Shown here: piece by piece, positions 45,701 to 50,949 of the stretch
Position numbering within the stretch: position 1 is the stretch's first letter
How the letters are laid out: each line of letters begins with the position of its first letter
Assembly: GCF_900172225.1 (NCBI RefSeq)
Contig: NZ_FWFO01000008.1
Coordinates: forward strand, 1-64,000
DNA length: 64,000 nucleotides
DNA from: Falsiruegeria litorea R37
Lineage (GTDB): Bacteria; Pseudomonadota; Alphaproteobacteria; Rhodobacterales; Rhodobacteraceae
Direction: 5' to 3'
Translations under genes and position numbers: made by a program
The notes under the pieces: generated by a model
The model's input: only the letters and a program-made list of their open reading frames with translations
What the model was told of the DNA's origin: nothing
Database searches by the model: none

Positions 45701-45775
45701 GTGATTGATCCCGTTTATCTCCAATTCGTCGCGGCTACTCGTTCCGTCCCAACGACCCTCATGATTGGCTCCCAC
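36788..45775 (-). CDS. Giant RTX-repeat secreted protein with LamG-like domains (2995 aa)
   Basis: A secreted calcium-binding repeat protein with no Sec signal. Approximate domains: RTX-like block 1 (residues 25-675, 18-residue units such as GSGNDxxxxxxxGGxxN); a jelly-roll carbohydrate-binding-like domain (685-860, starting NGSFEAG); three LamG-like domains (860-1025, 1058-1215, 1250-1410); block 2 (1428-1880); a spacer with repeated LP/IP motifs (1885-2390); block 3 (2405-2790); and a non-repeat C-terminal export region. GTG at 45775 has AAGGAG 8 nt upstream; the frame continues to a TTG at 45925 without a site. With HlyC-like, HlyB-like, HlyD-like and TolC-like neighbours it is probably an acylated type I exported toxin or adhesin. 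Repeats resemble MARTX C-terminal repeats; no effector domain was recognised. Confidence 0.85.
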   Translation of the reverse strand: MGANHEGRWDGTSSRDELEINGINHQIYLWDGDDDLRTHTTNSLYASLGNGNDRLEIYNKAVTYATVNMGDGNDEAILGAVNLTVQSDTGNDIYKIVSGANINVTLGQGHKTIEGSVLGDITVTENWFGTTTGRHITVQSSSFANIRTGNGSDHIESLGVFRAHVDAGHGNNYVVVNGASSRAVTGNGHDTIKAGGLHTYVNAGGGNDNIYVTSAVGEVHGGSGNDTIHLNAVAGHVDGGYGDDTYRIYAAGANLTDHHGTNYIHFNAIGGNIQLGGGNDVIYANVVGVNVNAGHGNNRIELGALGANITAGNGHDIINVHAAGGGAVNAGHGNNTVNFTGAVADIQVGDGHDTINANVIGVNINAREGNNTINVRAAGANISAGSGNDVANIFAGAGGSVSLGHGDNTVNFTGAVAAVSVGDGDDTVNIDALGASINTNGGDDTIRVRAVGATVNAGSGENLFDIQAAGASLTAGSGDDYAYVGVGVGLLNLGDGDNYVDLRALGGSVDVGSGDDTIFVKVLGASINAGDGDNIVDARGFGVNATTGSGNDSIYSIGVGGQSIDSGNGNDRITAFGGVNIVSAGHGHNNVTVGGALNVVQAGFGDNVIGSYGGSNTILSGHGNNFIDAYGGANIVLTGNGNNDIDALGGLNIVLAGDGRNKIYAAGGANIIMTGNGGVTDNTQRHVPTIDDLGANLVANGSFEAGAHARAAGSASFGTPDGWTVAQSLLTEFQTDGVGGVETSSGRTFIELAANGENTAIYQDIGTRQNSVYEVAIDYRLRSASNPEHQAVEVYWAGERLGTLNNGTDWTTYTFRISGDVGDTSRLELRAIGDNPGFGGLIDNVRVQEVIALRAPENTIHSAAIATEYDGSGEYSDLGDFTSGGQMTIAGTARFDGVNNWERVFDFGGNRTTNTDTEGGNILFTRVGNTNDLRFEFNEGGAGSTKITISDYIEQGTEFDFSAVIDDQANELRLYLNGELAGSETLHGDVSERVRANNYVGRSNWDPDEAFEGSIQNFQVLNEAADLTQAQSLRGELASGPSVVAELLAEGQAPVGLLAESQAVFDGSGAYADLGNFVSGGQMTIAGTAQFDGNNSWERIFDFGGNRTSNTDTDGGNFLLARGGTSNDLVFMFSDPTAGDHEIRITDFIEQGTAFDFAAVVDDQENELRLYLNGELAGSTTVNAEISERIRANNYVGRSNWDNDEDFQGSVQNFQVFNEAVTLDEAQALRGNVATNSINVLNGAEPIGGYDGARSFSDGTHNNLYNTTTGGQLTITGKARFDGNNSYERIFDFGGNRTTNTDIEGGNILLARQGTTNNLTFQFSESGVGYTALTASNVIQQGEEFDFAAVVDDQAGELRLYLDGELAGTTELHGDVAERVRANNYVGRSNWDNDAAFDGQISDFAVYDQVLSEAQIKAIHDGPLVIAELQGQKDVVVPGNEIEAYGSGNLVVSGDGDDRIRAGSLLGIGTAAAVAAANNSEDDFVRGAFGTDDGTIYGEENLGSAFTNVLSGLGNLGNVIIAGEGDNVVKSYGGANIIQAGSGDDYIVAYGLANGVVAGDGNNKLQLIGAQNAVWGGNGNDEVHFIGDDNIFILGDGFNRVTGFAPSFFVPPGVNNVTGLIGNVIIGAGGVDDVIVFGTQNFLLLGGGNNFAIAVGKTNVIQGASGDDFFVGLGAGNFVNAGDGDNFLVLGGLLNFAMTGAGDDVSFQLGTDNIGFYGGGENRIFIGGERNFVLTGTGDDTVVSIAIPTVSLIIQAITGVELPTGNVAITGAGRDNVILIGRYNAALTGNDHDIAILGGEYNFLAAGAGDDISLLVGKHNFALYEGGRDIGLAIGENNIVFSGSGDDIVGVVGKTNVVFGGTGNDLVLAAGKFNFIVTDNELEFSTTQIASLVGEDNFNPVTDLKLEDGNGGSIQAGPFADVSAFFPDIEFSDPDVPDYAFPTLTLDQYDIPIPSIPELKGAPDYKYGELGNYGLPEIALPTISTPELQLPGQSFPSISIPDITAFNIQVDQAGVQITQETNISNNHFGAANSFGRDFLGANSSDGNAGTLFGTETDLTFWQEGEDYGVEGYTLAETNFGVGDADGSVDISAQASADEQDSASFTSATQGNYNLLDSSLDSQDELNIDRTGVEYDFSVEVQAGDVVSGSIEGSVAVPFSGTPDATHNTLSINGTQTGVALDLTNDKTYEVQVSYLASNVTGTEADDIIVYYTDERGKQEIGRIDPKTANKEETETFRFRAEEGGSISVEAQSGSTSTTEIKGVDVYKSDVSLIEMPTLSLPDLTLPEFHLNGLDLSGVEAIETALSGRELFGLQVPEFDIPSEDLKVPDFDLAEHVPADQVKLDALSYTIPALNIPNIAGIQWDERIGDYSHEFSLLQSQIVESEESIIALNPDYNGTGDTETVYGDIAVAVGEENHVYTGRGDDAAVLVGKKNVFYGGSEDDIAILAGETNLGILGTGNNVALAVGKSNRLASRGGTDFLIAIGEENNVTSAGDNAAVLLGKKNEYSAFNTFSGSDVVLSAGQENKLKLGYGNDTAFAIGYKNDISGQAADDIIVALGFENEVKLGTGSDFGVIAGVKNEVLGDATGQANGSDIIFTLGAANRVDAGGGTDSIFTLGLANQIIAGGGDDLVITGGVFNATSLGDGDDALVNFGAGSFTTGGLGDDYLIDMGVGFATFGNDGNDTFLSAGYGFTSGGAGNDNFLNFGLGTLEVYAEAGITILGDAISGVISALVQVSSLLGAETFKGPSQFLVNGTGVVSQGGAGEDVFFSGFGRTVALGQTGDDSYIYTIGSGEMVIGEHLGTDILGELDSQRFNVSGLNEGLNGESSLEDIIRGDEVNSIYIETARTDLTTELTIDNLKLSNSDATIDIVVNGASVGKILQNGLGDNDVFHLEDHDSTSSFTFAELKANLASTEPSQHTEFNSASVLAQGLQETLNWLNTVEAADAETSETGRELSTGEFAVVAEVYDTIYDAKTAVDGVFANKTDNSATSAT
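37400..38560 (-). repeat. RTX-like repeat block 3 of the giant protein
   Basis: About 21 units of 18 residues, again GxGxDxxxxxGxxNxxxx, ending in more classical GGxGND units. Three units carry Gly-Lys-x-Asn (GKKN, GKSN, GKKN). Confidence 0.75.
40140..41490 (-). repeat. RTX-like repeat block 2 of the giant protein
   Basis: About 25 units of 18 residues with the form GxGDDxxxxxGxxNxxxx. Four units carry a Gly-Lys-x-Asn turn (GKTN, GKHN, GKTN, GKFN). Confidence 0.75.
41540..43190 (-). repeat. Three LamG-like domain repeats in the giant protein
   Basis: Three homologous segments of about 160 residues (nt about 43190-42700, 42600-42130 and 42020-41540). Each has the series GGQMTIAGTA or similar, FDFGGNRT, LRLYLNGELAGS or similar, and RANNYVGRSNWD. 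They are near-identical in places, pointing to recent duplication. Confidence 0.8.
43760..45700 (-). repeat. RTX-like repeat block 1 of the giant protein
   Basis: About 36 tandem units of roughly 18 residues, alternating Gly-Asn/Asp-rich turns (GHGNNxI, GSGDDxI) with GGA/GAxN turns, as expected for a parallel beta-roll. It is encoded at the N-terminal end. The sub-motif NTVNFTGAVA recurs. Confidence 0.8.
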
Positions 45776-46444
45776 AGCATATTCTCCTTGATGGTTTTGT
45801 TGACCGGCGCTAAAGCTTCGGCGGATTTTTTGGTTAATGTATTGTGAGGTGACGGAGGATAATCGATATATGGCCAGATTTACCTTTTCGTAATTCCAGG
45901 AAAATATCCTTACACAAATGTTCAAAATAAATTTATAGAATGTTTCAGCATTAAAATAATCAAATTATGCTAGTTGAATAATATTATTATTGATTGGAAT
46001 CGCGATCTGTTCCGAACCCAAGACCTACTGATTTTCAGGACGCGGCGTGGCTATGGGTTCGAAAGGCGAGCCCAGGAAAGATCTGATCTGTTTTGGTTGA
46101 CGGATGTCCAGATGGCGCGGCGAAACCCGCCTGACGGCACCACACAACATCCCGTTTAGGTGCCAAAAGGACATCGTGGAATACTATTGGGCCCGACACC
46201 AGGACGACAGCGACCTTTGCGAGCTAACAGATCTTCGATCTTGCGTGGTTCTCGGACGGCAAGTTGCGTGTAGGCGGCTCCTGGGTGATGCGGATCCCAA
46301 TTGATAAATCCTTGTTTTTTTGAAATAATCTTGCCGAATGGCAACGCCCATTCCATCCGTTGAATTTTCTTCGGACAATCGTGTTGTTGATAAACCCTTG
46401 ATCGCCTGACCTAAGGTTGCACGCACAAGGGACGTTGATTTCGA
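45776..46444. other. Intergenic region upstream of the giant RTX gene
   Basis: No supported gene. The first 200 bp upstream of the giant gene are AT-rich (about 45930-46000) and probably contain its minus-strand promoter. Short frames on both strands here lack ribosome sites or recognisable content. The frame of the giant gene stays open to 45925. Confidence 0.5.
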
Positions 46445-46460
46445 TAGGATCGCGATCCTA
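46445..46460. promoter_or_regulatory. 16-bp perfect palindrome
   Basis: TAGGATCGCGATCCTA equals its own reverse complement. It ends immediately before a small open frame and lies about 670 bp upstream of the giant RTX start and 380 bp upstream of the LysR start. It could be an operator; no protein is assigned. Confidence 0.4.
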
Positions 46461-46706
46461 ATGGAATGTCATGAAAAAGCGGTTTTGATCTGCAGGGGTG
46501 ACCCCTTGATCGGGACAACGGATGGACAGATGCACCTGCCTGTCACCGGCCTGAGTGTCTGGCTTGATGTTAGCACGCCGACTGAACTTTTGAACATCCT
46601 GCGCCGCGACAGCGACATTGATGAAACAGTTTGGCAAGCAGAGCGGACACCTACACTAATGCTGAAAATCACCCCGACGGATCAATTGCCAGACGCCAAG
46701 AATTGA
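46461..46706 (+). CDS. Possible small hypothetical protein
   Basis: An 81-codon frame (MECHEKAVLICRGDPLIGTT...) between the giant RTX gene and the LysR gene. Composition is protein-like but there is no ribosome-binding site, no recognisable domain and it starts at the edge of a palindrome. It may be a chance frame. Confidence 0.3.
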   Translation: MECHEKAVLICRGDPLIGTTDGQMHLPVTGLSVWLDVSTPTELLNILRRDSDIDETVWQAERTPTLMLKITPTDQLPDAKN

Positions 46707-46838
46707 CCGATACCCTGTTATCGGAGCCCCGCCATTATTGCCAACGCGATTTCACAGAAGCGTGCGGTGAAGCAACATATGTTTTTTTTGCGTCCCGGTT
46801 CTTCTATGAAAAAGGCGGCATGAACGCGGTGGCACTGG

Positions 46839-47759
46839 ATGAACCTACGAGATCTTGAATATATCATTGCCGTCGCGAGACGCAGTAATTTCAGCGTAGC
46901 AGCCGAAGATTGCAATGTGTCTCAACCTGCCCTGTCAAACCAGATCAAGAAGCTGGAAAAAGAGTTGGGGATCGAGTTGTTCCTTCGTCTCAGCGGCGAG
47001 GTACGCCCGACCGCTTGTGGTCGGCAAGTCGTCAAGATTGCCCAAGATCTGCTTGGCAGTGCGCAGCAGATCAGGGACACGGCCGCCCAGTACCAAGACC
47101 CCGAAGCCGTGCCTTTCAGTATCGGTCTGACTCCTACGCTCGCGCCCTATCTGACCAAGTATTTTTCCGAGCTGTTTCGCACCCTGTTCCCCCGGATGCG
47201 TGTCACCATGATCGAGGATCTGCCCCATAATATGCTGCAGATGGTCGAAGATCATGAACTAGATGTCGCGCTGGTGGCCCAGTTGAATCACAGTCCCGCA
47301 TTGGATTTCACGTCGATCTGGGAAGAGCCTTTGTTCCTGGCGATCCGTAATGGGCACCCGTTGCAAACGCTGCAGAGCATCACCCCAGAAGAGGTGCCCG
47401 TGCATGATTTTATCCGGTTGCCGCATCCCTTTGGCTATGAGCTTGAGGCACGCTTGCCCATGCCGGGACCTGCATCTCGGGCTGCAAAGAGGTTTGATCT
47501 GACTGCGCTGCGCTTTGAAACGATCTGTCGCCATATTTGCCATTCAGATGATTGCACCATCGTGTCCGCGCTTGCGGCGGAACAGTTTCGACAGGACAAT
47601 TGGCCCCTGTCCTTTATCCCTTTTGAAGCCCCGGGAAACCTGCGCAATCTCGGCGCCGTTTCGCGGTTGAAATGTCCCCGCAAGCCGCTGTTGCAAAAGA
47701 TCGGCGCTTATATCTTGGATAATCCGCCCAAGGGCGTCACGCCCACGTTTGGGGCGTGA
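46839..47759 (+). CDS. LysR-family regulator (OxyR-like in length and N-terminus)
   Basis: A 306-aa regulator with the LysR helix-turn-helix at about residues 3-60 (LRDLEYIIAVARRSNFSVAA; VSQPALSNQIKKLEKELGI). The first lines resemble OxyR, but the peroxide-sensing Cys pair is not in the usual place: cysteines occur instead in ETICRHICHSDDC (about 228-242). Start choice is uncertain as no clear ribosome site is visible. It lies between two RTX/type I systems and converges with the second one. Confidence 0.85.
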   Translation: MNLRDLEYIIAVARRSNFSVAAEDCNVSQPALSNQIKKLEKELGIELFLRLSGEVRPTACGRQVVKIAQDLLGSAQQIRDTAAQYQDPEAVPFSIGLTPTLAPYLTKYFSELFRTLFPRMRVTMIEDLPHNMLQMVEDHELDVALVAQLNHSPALDFTSIWEEPLFLAIRNGHPLQTLQSITPEEVPVHDFIRLPHPFGYELEARLPMPGPASRAAKRFDLTALRFETICRHICHSDDCTIVSALAAEQFRQDNWPLSFIPFEAPGNLRNLGAVSRLKCPRKPLLQKIGAYILDNPPKGVTPTFGA

Positions 47760-47769
47760 CGGTGCTTTT
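47735..47769. terminator. Terminator between LysR and the convergent HlyD-family gene
   Basis: CGTCACGCCC (47735-47744) and GGGCGTGACG (47752-47761) are exact complements with a 7-nt loop, followed by GTGCTTTT. It overlaps the LysR stop codon. It lies just past the stop of the convergent gene and may act in both directions. Confidence 0.7.
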
Positions 47770-47771
47770 CC

Positions 47772-49142
47772 TCACTCGGTGAACGTTCGCGCCAGCCGGT
47801 CGCTTAGCGGTTGGGTCAGATAGCTGAGGGCAGTGCGCTCGCCGGTGTTGACGAATAAGTCTGCGGGCATGCCTGGCACCAGATCAAGCGCGGCCACATC
47901 CGTCGTCTGTTCCGCATCCAGTTTCACCCGCGTGACATAGTAGAACTGCCCGGTACGCTCATCTTCAAGGCTGTCGGCCGAGATATCGACAATCGTCCCC
48001 TGCGCTTCGGGCACGTCACCTTGATCAAACGCAGACAGACGTACACGTGAAGATTGGCCGACATAAAGCTTTTCGATATCTGCGGTGTCAACGCGGGCTT
48101 CGACGATAAGGGGCTCGTCGTTGGGGACGATGTCCAGAATGGGTGCCCCGGCCCGGACTACACCACCCGGGGTAAAGACGGTCATTTCAACCACACGCCC
48201 GCTGACCGGGGCAACGATTGCCACCCGTTTCAACCGCTCGACCGCGCCGGTGTATTGCGGTTCTAGCGTCGCGAGCGAGGCCTCGATCTGCGCCAATTCG
48301 GTCGAGGCCGCTTCGTCCCTTGCGGTTTGCGTGGCAATGCTGGTCAGTCGCAGGGCGCTGATCTCGTTGCGAGATTGCGCCTCTTGAGCGTGCAGAACGG
48401 CATCAACGCCGGTCAGCCGTTCAACTTCGACCCGACGCGCGTTGACCCGCGAGATCGCGATCAGCCCCTTGTCCAACAGAGTTTCCAGGTTGCCCAGCTC
48501 TTGGCGCACGATGTCAAGTTGGCGTGCGTTCGAGGCTCGCTGCGCCTGCAAGCCGCGCATCTGATCCTCAAGACTGGACACACGCTGCTCGGTCAGGGCG
48601 TTTTCGGCGGTGCGAGAGCGTTTCTCGGCATCAAACAGCAGCTTTTGGGTGGCATAGGCCGACAGCCAAGTGGTCCGGTCCAAGGGCACGCGTAGGGTGT
48701 TGGCAACGTCGGATTGATCGAATGTTTCGGCCCCTTGCAGTTGGGCAAGCAGACGGGCGCGACGGACGGACAAGTCGCGGATCTGGCTGGTGATCACATC
48801 CAGTTCAACCCCAAGATCGGTGTTGTCCAGTTCCAGCAGCACCTGCCCAGCTTCGACCTGATCGCCGTTGCTGACCCGGATGTCGCGCACGATCCCACCA
48901 TCGATATGTTCAACAGTTTTGCGATTGCCCTCGACCACGAAAGAGGCCGGTGCCACAACCGCGCCGTCCAGTTTCGATGCGGTCGCCCAATAGGCCGCAC
49001 CCCCCAGAAATCCGGCAACGACAAATGCACCAAGACAGACAAAGCCGGTGATGCCCGATCCCAGCTTCCTGGTTTGGATGCGGTTGTAATCCTCAAGGAC
49101 CAGAACGCTTTGGGGCGGTTTTGGAGTCAGTTCGCGGGTCAT
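47772..49142 (-). CDS. HlyD-family type I secretion adaptor (PrtE-like)
   Basis: A 456-aa membrane fusion protein: N-terminal membrane helix (GFVCLGAFVVAGFLGGAAYW), lipoyl-like half-motif VEHIDGGIVRDIRVSNGDQV, a long coiled coil, the second half AIVAPVSGRVVEMTVFTPGG and a C-terminal beta region ending YLTQPLSDRLARTFTE. This size is typical of adaptors paired with PrtD-type ABC proteins. The start overlaps the ABC gene stop by 4 nt. No TolC gene follows, so the outer-membrane channel must be encoded elsewhere, possibly at 29635-31119. Confidence 0.88.
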   Translation of the reverse strand: MTRELTPKPPQSVLVLEDYNRIQTRKLGSGITGFVCLGAFVVAGFLGGAAYWATASKLDGAVVAPASFVVEGNRKTVEHIDGGIVRDIRVSNGDQVEAGQVLLELDNTDLGVELDVITSQIRDLSVRRARLLAQLQGAETFDQSDVANTLRVPLDRTTWLSAYATQKLLFDAEKRSRTAENALTEQRVSSLEDQMRGLQAQRASNARQLDIVRQELGNLETLLDKGLIAISRVNARRVEVERLTGVDAVLHAQEAQSRNEISALRLTSIATQTARDEAASTELAQIEASLATLEPQYTGAVERLKRVAIVAPVSGRVVEMTVFTPGGVVRAGAPILDIVPNDEPLIVEARVDTADIEKLYVGQSSRVRLSAFDQGDVPEAQGTIVDISADSLEDERTGQFYYVTRVKLDAEQTTDVAALDLVPGMPADLFVNTGERTALSYLTQPLSDRLARTFTE

Positions 49143-50884
49143 TGTGCCGCTCCTGTCTTGGGCTGCGCGACGATGGGGTGCGCAGCAGGTTTAGGGGATG
49201 CGCCATTGGGAACAGCAGCTTGTTGGCGAGGACGCAGAATATCTTCCTTGTCGCCAAAGCCCGTTTGGGTTCCCCGGCTCAGGGTCAGAACCTTGTTGAC
49301 CGCCTCAAGCGTGCTGGGACGGTGGGTCATCACAAAGGTGATGGCGCCACGTTCGCTTGCATGCCGGATCGCGTTGCGCAGAGCTTGCTCGCCTTGCGTG
49401 TCCAGATCCGAATTCGGCTCGTCCAGCACCAGAACAAAGGGATCATCATAAAGCGCGCGCGCCAAGGCGATCCGCTGGCGTTGACCGCCCGACAGGTGAA
49501 ACCCGTTGCCGACCTCGGTTGCATATCCATCGGGCAGGGTGCTGATCAGCCCATGCACATCGGCGGCCTGAGCGGCGGCCAGAACCTTGGTATCGTCGAT
49601 TGAGGTCGAAAACCGCGCGATGTTCTCGCGAATTGTACCGTCAAACAGTTGCACGTCCTGCGGCAGATATCCCACCAGCTGCCCCAGATTCTCGGGGTCC
49701 CATTTGGCCATGGGATTGCCGTCCAGCCGGATCGCCCCACGTTGTGGCACCCAGATACCTGCCAACATCTTGGCCAGGGTGGATTTTCCTGAACCGCTGT
49801 GACCGATTACGGCCAAAACATCACCGGCGGACAAGGCAAAGTCGACCCCACCGATGGTGGCGTTTTGGGCCAGCGGCGGACCCGCCTGGCTGATCACTGC
49901 GTTCAGCGAGATCTGCGGGCGCGGCAGGGCAAGGCGCTTGGGTTGCTCGGGAAAGGTCTCGGACAGCGCGCGCAGGGACTTGTACGAGCCGCGCGCCGCC
50001 AGAAACGTGCGCCATTGACCGATCAATTGATCAATCGGGGACAAGGCCCGCGCCAGAACAATGGTTGCGGCGATCATGACACCGGCGGTGGCCTGCCCGG
50101 TCACGGCCAATGCGGCCCCCAGCCCAAGCATCCCCGATTGCAGGGCCATGCGGGTCGTCTTGGACATCACCGAAAAGCTGGCGATCCGGTCCGATACCCG
50201 TGATTTCAGCCGGTGGGTATCATGTTGCAGAGCTGTCCAGCGACGGGCGAGATCACCAGTCATACCCATCGCGTGGACAAGCTCTGCGTTCTGTTCACTT
50301 GCGGTGAACAAACGGTCGGAACGGCTGCGCGCCTGGTTGGCTTCTTGCATGACATCACTTGAGCGCGCGTTGTTGATCAGGGCCATGAGCGTCAAAAACA
50401 CCGCGCCCGCCAGCCCAAGTGCGCCCAGATAGGGATGCAGGATGTAAAGCACGCCCAGATAAAGAGGGATCCACGGCGCATCGAAAAAGGCGGTCAGGGT
50501 TGGTCCCGCGATAAAGTCGCGCAGCCCCGCCACATCGGCGGCCGAATTGTCGCCGCTGGCCTTGCCCTGCACCCGGCGGCGGATCGCAGATTGCAAGATG
50601 GGCGCGCCGATTGTCAGCTCAAATCGGGCGGCCAGGCGGGCCAGAATGCGCATGCGGATCAGGTCCAGCAGGCCGGTGACGACAAAGACGCCGCCCAACA
50701 GGATGCTAAGCGCAATCAGCGTGTCGAGGTTCTGGCTGGTCAGCACGCGATCATAGACCTGCAGCATGTAAAGAGGACCGGCCAGCATGAGAAGGTTCAG
50801 GACCATGCTGAACATGGCGATGGCCGCAAAGCCGCCTCGCAGCGACCTCCATGCAGTTCTGACGGTGGATTTTTTCTGAAACAT
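49139..50884 (-). CDS. Type I secretion ABC permease/ATPase (PrtD-like)
   Basis: A 581-aa half-transporter without a C39-type N-terminal domain. A six-helix membrane region (GFAAIAMFSMVLNLLMLAGP near the start) precedes Walker A GHSGSGKSTLAKML, signature HLSGGQRQRIALARAL, Walker B VLVLDEPNSDLD and MTHRPS. It lies 65 nt after the 1235-aa RTX protein gene, its likely substrate, and is coupled to the adaptor gene. Confidence 0.9.
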   Translation of the reverse strand: MFQKKSTVRTAWRSLRGGFAAIAMFSMVLNLLMLAGPLYMLQVYDRVLTSQNLDTLIALSILLGGVFVVTGLLDLIRMRILARLAARFELTIGAPILQSAIRRRVQGKASGDNSAADVAGLRDFIAGPTLTAFFDAPWIPLYLGVLYILHPYLGALGLAGAVFLTLMALINNARSSDVMQEANQARSRSDRLFTASEQNAELVHAMGMTGDLARRWTALQHDTHRLKSRVSDRIASFSVMSKTTRMALQSGMLGLGAALAVTGQATAGVMIAATIVLARALSPIDQLIGQWRTFLAARGSYKSLRALSETFPEQPKRLALPRPQISLNAVISQAGPPLAQNATIGGVDFALSAGDVLAVIGHSGSGKSTLAKMLAGIWVPQRGAIRLDGNPMAKWDPENLGQLVGYLPQDVQLFDGTIRENIARFSTSIDDTKVLAAAQAADVHGLISTLPDGYATEVGNGFHLSGGQRQRIALARALYDDPFVLVLDEPNSDLDTQGEQALRNAIRHASERGAITFVMTHRPSTLEAVNKVLTLSRGTQTGFGDKEDILRPRQQAAVPNGASPKPAAHPIVAQPKTGAAQ

Positions 50885-50911
50885 TTGGGTGATCTCTTTT
50901 CAGGGTGAAGC

Positions 50912-50935
50912 GGTGGCGGCCCCCAGGCCGCCACC
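50912..50935 (-). other. Perfect 10-bp hairpin between RTX substrate and PrtD-like gene
   Basis: GGTGGCGGCC (50912-50921) and GGCCGCCACC (50926-50935) are exact complements with a 4-nt loop. No U-run follows on the minus strand. It lies in the 65-nt gap after the secreted protein gene and could reduce read-through or stabilise the substrate mRNA. Confidence 0.65.
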
Positions 50936-50949
50936 AGCAGGGGCTTGGA

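Noticed and set aside
46839-47759. Calling this gene oxyR
   Set aside because: The characteristic peroxide-sensing Cys pair is not at the expected position, so only the LysR family is assigned.
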